8,954 nt of DNA from an uncultured bacterium (lineage in GTDB: Bacteria > Bacteroidota > Bacteroidia > Bacteroidales > Bacteroidaceae), in assembly GCA_945788485.1 (NCBI GenBank), contig CALZMB010000081.1, forward strand, positions 1 through 8,954, read 5' to 3'. The position numbers and the translations under genes are program-made. The notes beneath the pieces are model-generated. The model made no database searches. It saw nothing but the letters and a program-made list of their open reading frames with translations, and was not told the DNA's origin. Of this stretch, positions 1-6,681 are shown piece after piece (position 1 is the first letter of the stretch; each line of letters begins with the position of its first letter).

Positions 1-55
1 TATAAATAAAGTTAAATCAAAGTGTTGCGGAATTAAGGATATATAAATTAGTGTG

Positions 56-143
56 GGCTTTCAGCGTTGCTCGTTTCGCAAGCAGTGCAATGCGAAAGCC
101 TCAGAACGTGGAACGAGCGACAGGAGCTGGCTTCACGTTTTTT
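56..143 (+). ncRNA. Candidate structured RNA or 3' end of an RNA entering from the left
   Basis: Two adjacent hairpins are visible on the plus strand. Hairpin 1 pairs 56-62 with 94-100 (GGCTTTC/GAAAGCC), then, after a bulged A63, 64-70 with 87-93 (GCGTTGC/GCAATGC): 14 pairs including one G-U, loop 71-86. Hairpin 2 pairs 105-110 with 134-139 (AACGTG/CACGTT), loop 111-133, and runs into six T. The G-U pair (66 with 91) would be a C-A mismatch in minus-strand RNA, which favours plus-strand transcription. GCTCGTT at 69-75 is the exact reverse complement of AACGAGC at 112-118, so the two loops could kiss. It matches no RNA family I recognise: no SRP GGAAG motif, no tRNA shape. Upstream, TAAATTAG (44-51) is a one-mismatch -7 box but has no TTTG at the right distance. 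It may be a small RNA, or the 3' UTR of a convergent gene outside the window. Confidence 0.35.
104..143 (+). terminator. Rho-independent-like terminator on the plus strand
   Basis: A six-pair stem AACGTG/CACGTT (105-110 with 134-139), extendable by a G-U pair (104 with 140), is followed by T138-T143. The 23-nt loop can form a small inner stem (AGC 116-118 with GCT 126-128). The T-run lies on the plus-strand 3' side only. In the minus-strand direction the A-run precedes the stem and no U-tract follows, so it is not a good terminator for thiL. The long loop makes it weaker than a textbook terminator. Confidence 0.4.
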
Positions 144-179
144 ATTAGTTTGTATGCAGGCACATATCTTTATTGACCG

Positions 180-1268
180 TCAACCTTTCTTCAAGGGGTT
201 CCATCCCTGCGCTTTGAGTTCAAACTCGTTATTGTCTCGTGTGACGAGGATGTTGCCGAATTCTTTCTTTGTTATGTGTCCGATGAGTTTCACATTGTCC
301 ATGCTCTCTATCTTTGAGAGGTCTCCGATGGGAACGGTGAAGAGCAGTTCGTAGTCTTCCCCTCCATTCAGAGCGCATGTAGTGAGGTTCATGTTGAACT
401 CTTCTGCTGTTACGGCGGTCTGATAGTCGATTGGTATGTTCTTCTCGAATATTCGGCATCCGCAACCGGACTGTTTGCAGATGTGCATGAGTTCGGAAGA
501 AAGGCCGTCAGAGATGTCAATCATTGCCGTAGGTTTGATGCCGTTTTCTCTGAGCTGTCGTATGATGTCGCCTCTTGCCTCTGGTTTTATCTGACGTTCA
601 AGCAGGTATTCTTTCCCGGCGAAGTCGGGGTCGAACTGGAGTTGGCTGAGACGTCTGTTGTATTCTTCTGCATTACCTTTTGCCTGCTTTTTTATCTCCT
701 GCAACTGCTGATAATATACGGTTTTCTCCCTTTCGAGCAGCTGGAGTCCCATGTACGCCGCTCCGAGGTCTCCCGAGACGCAGATGAGGTCAGTGTCTTT
801 CGCTCCGTTGCGCATGACGATGTCTTCCTTTCGTGCCTCTCCGATGCATGTGATGCTGATGGCAAGTCCTGTCATTGATGATGTGGTGTCACCACCGACG
901 ATATCGACGTTCCATTTGTCGCAAGCGAGTCTGAGTCCTTTGTAGAATGCTTCGATGTTTTCGACGGTGAATGATTTGGACAAAGCGATAGAGACAGTCA
1001 TCTGCCGTGGCGTTGCATTCATGGCGAAGATGTCGCTTATATTCACCATGGCAGATTTATAGCCGAGGTGTTGCAGGTCGATGTATGTGAGGTCGAAGTG
1101 TATGCCTTGCATCAGGAGGTCGGTTGTGACAAGCGTCTGCATACCGTTGTCGTATGCTATGACGGCGCAGTCGTCGCCGATGCCTTTCAGCGTAGAGCTG
1201 TTATGTGTCTTGATGTCTTTAGAGAGACGTTCTATAAGTCCGAACTCTCCGATTTCTGAAATGTTCAT
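180..1268 (-). CDS. thiL: Thiamine-monophosphate kinase
   Basis: ThiL phosphorylates thiamine monophosphate with ATP to thiamine diphosphate, the last step of thiamine cofactor synthesis, in the cytoplasm. The 362-residue product has the family motifs in order: GIGDDCAV (29-36, Mg/nucleotide-binding loop), TTDLLMQGIHFD (48-59), NISDIFAM (76-83), GGDTT (125-129), SGDLGAAYMGL (165-175), DISDGL (251-256) and NGGEDYELLF (301-310), so both AIRS-type halves are complete. The ATG at 1266-1268 fits the usual MNISEIGEFGLI-type N-terminus and lies 16 nt after lpxK, so it is probably the last gene of the sppA-lpxK-thiL transcript. No Shine-Dalgarno is evident. It is longer than E. coli ThiL (about 325 aa). 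The extra length is a charged, probably helical insert around residues 180-215 (rich in Q, K, E), between the SGDLG motif and the RQIKPEAR segment. The stop is TGA at 180-182. Confidence 0.96.
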   Translation of the reverse strand: MNISEIGEFGLIERLSKDIKTHNSSTLKGIGDDCAVIAYDNGMQTLVTTDLLMQGIHFDLTYIDLQHLGYKSAMVNISDIFAMNATPRQMTVSIALSKSFTVENIEAFYKGLRLACDKWNVDIVGGDTTSSMTGLAISITCIGEARKEDIVMRNGAKDTDLICVSGDLGAAYMGLQLLEREKTVYYQQLQEIKKQAKGNAEEYNRRLSQLQFDPDFAGKEYLLERQIKPEARGDIIRQLRENGIKPTAMIDISDGLSSELMHICKQSGCGCRIFEKNIPIDYQTAVTAEEFNMNLTTCALNGGEDYELLFTVPIGDLSKIESMDNVKLIGHITKKEFGNILVTRDNNEFELKAQGWNPLKKG

Positions 1269-1284
1269 TATTAGATAATAGAGA

Positions 1285-2448
1285 TTATTTCTTTTTGTCT
1301 TTGTTTGTTCTCTGATGCTGTCTCTTTTCCTCCTCTTTGTTTTTCATTTTTGAGAGGATGGAGTTCTTGGAATTTTTGTGTACGTAGCTTAGGATGTATT
1401 CATCAAACTGCTCTTGCTGTTCGAGCATGAATTCGATTTCTATGGGCAGAGCATAGATGTTGTCTTTGACATCTTCGCTCAAACCGTCGAGGTCTATCAG
1501 TCGCGCAGCATCTTTCTCTGTTGTTATAATCATGCGTTTCTGCGGCATAGAATCGAAGATGTTGTTTATCTTTGCAGCGTCTTTCGCCGTGAAGCTATGA
1601 TGGTCGGCGAATGAGAGCGGGGTTATATTCTTCGAACAGTTCTGCAAGTCAGCCAGCAGATGTTGCGGCGAGGCTATGCCAGTGACGACGAGGAGGTTGT
1701 GTTCGTCGCTTATCTTCTCTAAGGGAATCATAGAGGCTTTTGAGAAGACGGGTCGCAGATTGCCGTATCTTAGTGTGGTGAAGAACAGTTTCTGGTATGG
1801 ATAGAGGTCCATCGCCTTTGTTATGACGCGGAAGTCCATGGGTCTGAGATTCTTCGGGCACTTTGTCACGATGACTACATCAGCGCGGCGTTTCCCTTCC
1901 TTGGGTTCTCTGAGGCATCCGGCAGGCAGGAGCTTGTCATATACGATAAGCCTGTGATAGTCCACGAGCAGGATATTGACTCCCGGCTTGACGTATCTGT
2001 GCTGATATGCGTCGTCGAGCAGAATGACATCCGTGTCTTTTGTCTTTTCTTCGTTTCTGAGTCTTGTTATGCCTTCGCATCTGTCAGCATTGACGGCGAC
2101 ATGTATGTTTTTACCGTATTTCATATACATCTGATACGGTTCGTCGCCTATCTGGCGTGCGTTGACGTCCTTTTCGGCGAGGATATATCCTTTTGTCCTT
2201 CGTTTATATCCTCTGCTTAGCACGGCGACCTTCACTTTGTCTTGCAACAGGCGTATGAGGTATTCGACATGCGGTGTCTTCCCCGAGCCTCCAACCGTGA
2301 TGTTTCCGACAGAGATGACGGGCATAGTGAAACTCCTGCTCTTCAATATTCCCATATCGAAGAGCAGGTTTCTGAACGATACTCCAATGCCGTACAGGAA
2401 GCTGAGCGGCAGGAGTGACTTATGTATTTTTATGTAATCGCCTTCCAA
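1285..2448 (-). CDS. lpxK: Tetraacyldisaccharide 4'-kinase (lipid A 4'-kinase)
   Basis: LpxK transfers the ATP gamma-phosphate to the 4' position of the lipid A disaccharide precursor at the cytoplasmic face of the inner membrane. The 387-residue protein opens with the membrane-associating stretch typical of the family (SLLPLSFLYGIGVSFRNLLF, 11-30), then Walker A GNITVGGSGKTP (48-59), SRGYKRR (78-84), GDEP (101-104), the LLDDAYQHR motif (143-151) with its Asp pair, PAGCLREP (175-182), FADHHSF (280-286) and TTEKDAARL (309-317). The last ~30 residues are a Lys/Glu-rich tail outside the conserved fold. The chosen start is TTG at 2446-2448. The frame is open upstream only to a stop four codons before it, there is no ATG or GTG in between, and the first internal Met (M32) would remove the N-terminal membrane segment. 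It begins 7 nt after the sppA stop, so translational coupling is plausible. Confidence 0.95.
   Translation of the reverse strand: MEGDYIKIHKSLLPLSFLYGIGVSFRNLLFDMGILKSRSFTMPVISVGNITVGGSGKTPHVEYLIRLLQDKVKVAVLSRGYKRRTKGYILAEKDVNARQIGDEPYQMYMKYGKNIHVAVNADRCEGITRLRNEEKTKDTDVILLDDAYQHRYVKPGVNILLVDYHRLIVYDKLLPAGCLREPKEGKRRADVVIVTKCPKNLRPMDFRVITKAMDLYPYQKLFFTTLRYGNLRPVFSKASMIPLEKISDEHNLLVVTGIASPQHLLADLQNCSKNITPLSFADHHSFTAKDAAKINNIFDSMPQKRMIITTEKDAARLIDLDGLSEDVKDNIYALPIEIEFMLEQQEQFDEYILSYVHKNSKNSILSKMKNKEEEKRQHQRTNKDKKK
2446..2448 (-). other. lpxK: Non-ATG (TTG) start codon of lpxK
   Basis: The lpxK reading frame begins TTG-GAA-GGC-GAT, with the in-frame codons ATC, AGA, AAA, AAT and TGA immediately before it. 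TTG is therefore the only standard initiator that keeps the N-terminal segment. The preceding AAGAATC gives no real Shine-Dalgarno, and the sppA stop is 7 nt upstream. This suggests re-initiation by ribosomes finishing sppA, with an inefficient start limiting LpxK. Confidence 0.65.
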
Positions 2449-2455
2449 GATTCTT

Positions 2456-4252
2456 TTATTTCAGGTTGAGGATGAAAGGTACTCTCGCCTGTATTGGCGA
2501 CTGTTCGTTGAGTGTCCTGACGAGTACGAATGGTTCGTAGAACGCTCCGAGGTTTTTGCGCATCTGTTCGTCGAGTTCATTTCCGCCTCCGTTGACAGTC
2601 TGGCTGATGAACTGCGTAGCCCAGTCTGCTTCGAGCGGATAGTCAGCAGTGTGATATTCCTTGAGGTTGGCGAGTTGTGCGGCTTTTTTCACAGCGATGT
2701 CGAGTGTTCCGAGCTGATCGACGAGTTTCAGTTTCTTGGCATCCTGTCCGAGCCATACCCTGCCCTGCGCAATCTTCTCGACGTCTTCAACCTTCATCTT
2801 ACGTCCGTCAGCGACGCGTTTTCTGAACAGTTCGTATCCTTTGTTGATATATGTCTGTATGAACGCTATCTCCTGTTCTGTGAGCGGCCGTGCGATGGCG
2901 ACAGGCGAGAAAGCAGAGTTTTTGTGTGTCTTCACCTCGTCGAATCTCAGTCCGAGTTTCTGTGTGAGCAGTCCGCTCATGTCAGGCAGCAGTCCGAAGA
3001 TTCCGATTGAGCCAGTCAGTGTTGTCGGTTCAGCTACGATATATGAAGCGTTGCACGCCATGTAATATCCGCCGGATGCCGCCATTCCGCCCATAGAGAC
3101 GACTACGGGCTTCACTTTCTTCAGTTCGGAGATATAGTGCCACATCTGCTCTGAGGCATAAGCGTCGCCTCCGCCGCTGTTGATACGTATGACAACCGCT
3201 TTCACGTCGTCGTCGTTCATGAGGCTCTCCATGTCTTTGCACACGTCTTTTGCGACAATCTGGGAGTTTGCGGAGCTGCCATATCCGGCAGCCTTAGACA
3301 TGACTATGTCGCCCTGGCAATAATACACTGCAATCTCTTCGCCTTTGTCGGCATATACGCCTTTCTTTGTTTCAGCCGTTGCCATGGTTTTCACGGACAC
3401 CTGGTTGACAGCCTCATCTTCATCAATGCCGAGGCGTTTCTTCACCTCCGCCTTCACCTGGTCGGCATAGAGCAGATTGTCAACCATCTTCTTCGCCTTG
3501 ATGTCGGCGGCATTCTCGAACAGCATCACGCCGTCGGCGTATGTGTTGAGCTGGCTGACGCTGATGCCGCGTGATTTCGACACCTCGTTGACGATGTTCT
3601 CCCAGAGGCCCGTGATGTATTTTGTCACCTGTTCTCTGTTAGCTTCGCTCATGCCCGTCTCTGTGAAGAGTTCTGTCGCGCTTTTGTATGTTCCGACCTT
3701 GATGGCATTGAATCTGACGCCAATTTTCTCAAGCATGTCCTTATAGTACATAGGCTGCGATGCAATGCCTCTCCATTCGAGATGTCCGAGAGGGTTGAGA
3801 TAAACCTTGTCTGCTGCAGAAGCGAGATAGTATGTGCCCTGCATATAGTCGTCGCCGTATGCGACAATCCATTTCTTTGTCTGCTTGAATTCGAGGAGTT
3901 TTGCCCTTATCTCCTGCAGCGTGGCATAGTCAGAGGCAATGATACCGGCCTTGATGTAAATGCCTTTTATCTTGTCGTTGTCTTTTGCTTTCTCTATTGC
4001 GGCGAGAATATCGTTGAGTCCGAGAGAGTTAGTCTCGTTGCCTGTCAACATTCCGAGTATGTCTTCTCCGCTCTTCTCTGTTATGTTGCCCTGCAGATTG
4101 AGTACGAGGACCGAGTTGTCCTTAATCTCCGGCTGCGATGAGCTTGATGCCAATGTGCCTATCAGGCTAATGATGCCGAAGGCGATGATGATGCCAAATG
4201 TCAGGAAGACGCCGATGACAGTGGCGAAAACGTTCTTAAAAAAATCTTTCAT
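2456..4252 (-). CDS. sppA: Signal peptide peptidase SppA, 67K type
   Basis: SppA is a membrane-anchored Ser/Lys protease that degrades signal peptides left in the inner membrane after secretion, with its active site on the periplasmic side. The 598-residue product is the long, two-domain form (E. coli SppA is about 618). One N-terminal transmembrane anchor spans about residues 9-34. The N-terminal domain carries the general-base lysine in KVGTYKSATE (K190, matching E. coli K209). The C-terminal domain carries the nucleophile serine in MGGMAASGGYYMA (S393, matching E. coli S409), preceded by RINSGGGDAYASE (356-368) and followed by the LTGSIGIFG segment (412-420). Both catalytic residues are present, so it should be active. 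The ATG at 4250-4252 is followed directly by the basic-then-hydrophobic anchor. It lies after a 275-nt gap from mutB and starts the sppA-lpxK-thiL cluster. No strong promoter could be identified. Confidence 0.96.
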   Translation of the reverse strand: MKDFFKNVFATVIGVFLTFGIIIAFGIISLIGTLASSSSQPEIKDNSVLVLNLQGNITEKSGEDILGMLTGNETNSLGLNDILAAIEKAKDNDKIKGIYIKAGIIASDYATLQEIRAKLLEFKQTKKWIVAYGDDYMQGTYYLASAADKVYLNPLGHLEWRGIASQPMYYKDMLEKIGVRFNAIKVGTYKSATELFTETGMSEANREQVTKYITGLWENIVNEVSKSRGISVSQLNTYADGVMLFENAADIKAKKMVDNLLYADQVKAEVKKRLGIDEDEAVNQVSVKTMATAETKKGVYADKGEEIAVYYCQGDIVMSKAAGYGSSANSQIVAKDVCKDMESLMNDDDVKAVVIRINSGGGDAYASEQMWHYISELKKVKPVVVSMGGMAASGGYYMACNASYIVAEPTTLTGSIGIFGLLPDMSGLLTQKLGLRFDEVKTHKNSAFSPVAIARPLTEQEIAFIQTYINKGYELFRKRVADGRKMKVEDVEKIAQGRVWLGQDAKKLKLVDQLGTLDIAVKKAAQLANLKEYHTADYPLEADWATQFISQTVNGGGNELDEQMRKNLGAFYEPFVLVRTLNEQSPIQARVPFILNLK

Positions 4253-4527
4253 GTGTCAAATCGTTTATAGTTTACAGACGGCGGTGTATTGTATCCGCCT
4301 TTATATCATAAGACGTATGCTGCATGATGAAAACTACAGGGCGAATACTAATTTTTGTTAACAATGTGGATTCTCGGCATAGCTTGTTGTCTTGCGAATC
4401 GGCTTGTGGCAGAAACACTGACGACACATACCAGACAGAAGCGATGTCCTGTCCGATATGCGTCGTCAATATTGTTTTCAGCCTTTTTTGGCTGTCGTTA
4501 CGTTCGGTTTCAGTTCAGCTGTCATTA
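4253..4527. other. mutB-sppA intergenic region with small inverted repeats
   Basis: No convincing gene lies here: a 65-codon TTG-initiated minus frame (4272-4469) resembles no family I know and has no ribosome-binding signal. Three symmetrical elements are visible. CAGCC-T6-GGCTG (4479-4494) is about 33 nt beyond the mutB stop; it has no U-tract on the minus strand, so it is only a weak terminator candidate. TTGTTAACAA (4355-4364) is a perfect 10-bp palindrome, operator-like. GGCGG/CCGCC (4280-4284 with 4295-4299, 10-nt loop) would form a hairpin in the sppA leader. The best -7-like box on the minus strand, TAGTTTTC (4329-4336), misses the final G of TAnnTTTG and has no TTTG at the right spacing. 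Whether sppA has its own promoter is unresolved. Confidence 0.5.
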
Positions 4528-6678
4528 TTATTCTTTGTCCATGAGTAGCTTCATCATCGTAGCTGCTGAATAAGCTACAGATGTGCCAGGACCGAAGATA
4601 GCTGCTACGCCAGCCTTGTAGAGGAAGTCATAGTCCTGTGCAGGGATTACGCCGCCTGCTATGACCATGATATCGTCGCGTCCCAGTTTGTGCAGCTCTT
4701 CGAAGAGTTGCGGGATGAGAGTCTTGTGACCGGCAGCGAGTGAAGAGACGCCGATGATATGGACGTCGTTCTCCACCGCCTCGCGTGCTGCTTCGGCAGG
4801 TGTCTGGAACAGCGGTCCCATATCGACATCATATCCACAGTCGGCATAGCCAGTGGCTACGACCTTGGCGCCACGGTCGTGTCCGTCCTGTCCCATCTTC
4901 GCGATGAAGATGCGCGGGCGGCGACCTTCTTTCTCTGCAAACTCGTTTGTCAGGCGTACAGCCTCTTCAAATTGGTCATCCTTCTTGTACTCAGAAGAAT
5001 AGACACCGGAAATAGTGCGTACCACAGCTTTATATCTTCCTACAATTACTTCACATGCGTCACTTATCTCACCGAGTGTACAACGAACCTTAGCACATTC
5101 TACAGCGGCTTCGAGGAGGTTGCCCTTACCTGTGCGTACGACCTCAGTAAGAGCTTCGAGAGCCTTGCGGCACGCCTCGTTGTCGCGTTTTGCCTTGAGT
5201 TCCTTGATAGCCTCTTCCTGCTGCAGGCGTACAGCGGTGTTATCTACTTCGAGGATGTCGATTGGGTCCTCATGGTCGAGACGGTACTTGTTTGTGCCTA
5301 CGATGGTCTGCGCTCCGGAGTCGATACGGGCCTGTGTGCGTGCGGCAGCCTCTTCGATGCGCATCTTAGGCACACCAGTCTCGATAGCCTTTGCCATGCC
5401 GCCGAGCTTCTCGATTTCCTGGATATGCTCCCATGCCTTGTCCACGAGTTCCTTGGTGAGAGACTCTACATAGTAAGAGCCAGCCCACGGGTCGATTTCC
5501 TTGCATACCTTTGTCTCGTTCTGGATGTAAATCTGCGTGTTGCGCGCGATACGTGCAGAGAAGTCGGTAGGCAGTGCGATGGCCTCGTCGAGCGAGTTGG
5601 TGTGGAGCGACTGTGTGTGTCCGAGCACGGCAGCCATAGCTTCGATACATGTACGTCCGACGTTGTTGAACGGGTCCTGCTCTGTGAGCGACCATCCAGA
5701 TGTCTGCGAGTGTGTGCGGAGAGCCATAGACTTCGGGTTCTTTGCGCCGAAGCTCTTCACTATCTTTGCCCACAACAGACGGCCGGCACGCATCTTGGCA
5801 ATCTCCATGAAGTGGTTGACGCCGATGGCCCAGAAGAACGAGAGACGCGGAGCGAAGGCATCGATATCGATGCCTGCATTGACGCCGGCGCGGAGATAGT
5901 CCATACCGTCAGCGAGGGTGTAGGCAAGCTCGATGTCTGCCGTTGCGCCTGCCTCCTGCATGTGATAGCCGGAGATGGAGATGCTGTTGAACTTTGGCAT
6001 ATACTTAGATGTATATTCAAAGATGTCAGCGATGATCTTCATCGAGAATGCAGGCGGATAGATGTATGTGTTGCGCACCATGAACTCCTTGAGGATATCG
6101 TTCTGGATGGTGCCTGCCATCTCTTCAAGTTTTGCGCCCTGCTCAAGGCCAGCCACGATATAGAACGCCATGATCGGGAGCACGGCGCCGTTCATTGTCA
6201 TTGAGACAGACATCTTGTTGAGCGGGATGCCGTCGAAGAGCACTTTCATGTTCTCGACAGAACAGATAGATACACCTGCCTTGCCTACATCGCCTACCAC
6301 GCGCTGGTTGTCCGGGTCGTAGCCGCGGTGTGTAGGGAGGTCGAAAGCGACAGAGAGGCCTTTCTGGCCAGAGGCGAGGTTGCGGCGATAGAAGGCGTTT
6401 GACTCTTCTGCCGTAGAGAAGCCTGCATACTGACGTATGGTCCACGGACGGAACGGATACATCATAGAGTACGGGCCGCGGAGGAACGGCGGGATGCCGG
6501 CAGCATAGTCAAGATGCTCCATGCCTTCGAGGTCTTCCTTCGTATATACTGACTTCACTTCTATGTGCTCCGGCGTCTTCCATACCGGAGACACGTTGTT
6601 CTCCTTTTGCCAGTCGAGACCGTTTTTCTTCTCGATACCAGCAAAGATATCTATATTCTTAAAATCTTTTCTTGCCAT
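4528..6678 (-). CDS. mutB: Methylmalonyl-CoA mutase, large (catalytic, B12-binding) subunit
   Basis: This is the catalytic subunit of the adenosylcobalamin enzyme that interconverts succinyl-CoA and (R)-methylmalonyl-CoA by a radical carbon-skeleton rearrangement. In Bacteroidales it feeds the succinate-to-propionate pathway. At 716 residues it is close to family length (P. freudenreichii MutB 728, E. coli Sbm 714). The N-terminal substrate barrel includes RQYAGFSTAEESNAFYRRN (82-100), with Y84 matching the P. freudenreichii active-site Tyr89; SVAFDLPTHRGYD (109-121); MVRNTYIYPP (200-209, R202 matching Arg207); and SGYHMQEAGATADIE (236-250, H239 matching His244). The C-terminal cobalamin domain (about 586-712) has DGHDRG (598-603) with H600 as the lower cobalt ligand, then GVSSLAAGH (643-651) and IAGGVIPAQD (673-682). 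All catalytic and cofactor residues appear intact. Its ATG (6676-6678) is 3 nt after the mutA stop, so the two subunits are almost certainly co-translated. The MeaB-type GTPase chaperone and the epimerase are not in the window. Confidence 0.98.
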   Translation of the reverse strand: MARKDFKNIDIFAGIEKKNGLDWQKENNVSPVWKTPEHIEVKSVYTKEDLEGMEHLDYAAGIPPFLRGPYSMMYPFRPWTIRQYAGFSTAEESNAFYRRNLASGQKGLSVAFDLPTHRGYDPDNQRVVGDVGKAGVSICSVENMKVLFDGIPLNKMSVSMTMNGAVLPIMAFYIVAGLEQGAKLEEMAGTIQNDILKEFMVRNTYIYPPAFSMKIIADIFEYTSKYMPKFNSISISGYHMQEAGATADIELAYTLADGMDYLRAGVNAGIDIDAFAPRLSFFWAIGVNHFMEIAKMRAGRLLWAKIVKSFGAKNPKSMALRTHSQTSGWSLTEQDPFNNVGRTCIEAMAAVLGHTQSLHTNSLDEAIALPTDFSARIARNTQIYIQNETKVCKEIDPWAGSYYVESLTKELVDKAWEHIQEIEKLGGMAKAIETGVPKMRIEEAAARTQARIDSGAQTIVGTNKYRLDHEDPIDILEVDNTAVRLQQEEAIKELKAKRDNEACRKALEALTEVVRTGKGNLLEAAVECAKVRCTLGEISDACEVIVGRYKAVVRTISGVYSSEYKKDDQFEEAVRLTNEFAEKEGRRPRIFIAKMGQDGHDRGAKVVATGYADCGYDVDMGPLFQTPAEAAREAVENDVHIIGVSSLAAGHKTLIPQLFEELHKLGRDDIMVIAGGVIPAQDYDFLYKAGVAAIFGPGTSVAYSAATMMKLLMDKE

Positions 6679-6681
6679 AAC

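Noticed and set aside
501..1259. Several short plus-strand frames opposite thiL
   Set aside because: All lie within thiL, whose motifs are complete, and none shows independent protein features.
4272..4469. 65-codon minus frame in the mutB-sppA gap
   Set aside because: TTG start, no ribosome-binding signal, no recognisable protein character; treated as chance.
4479..4494. CAGCC-T6-GGCTG as a terminator for mutB
   Set aside because: Only five pairs and no U-tract after the stem on the minus strand, so it is kept as a weak element rather than called a terminator.
4759..6204. 481-codon open frame on the plus strand inside mutB
   Set aside because: It is fully antisense to a gene with clear catalytic motifs, is Cys/Leu/Val-rich with no recognisable domain, and is explained by the codon bias of mutB, which rarely places stop codons in the opposite frame.
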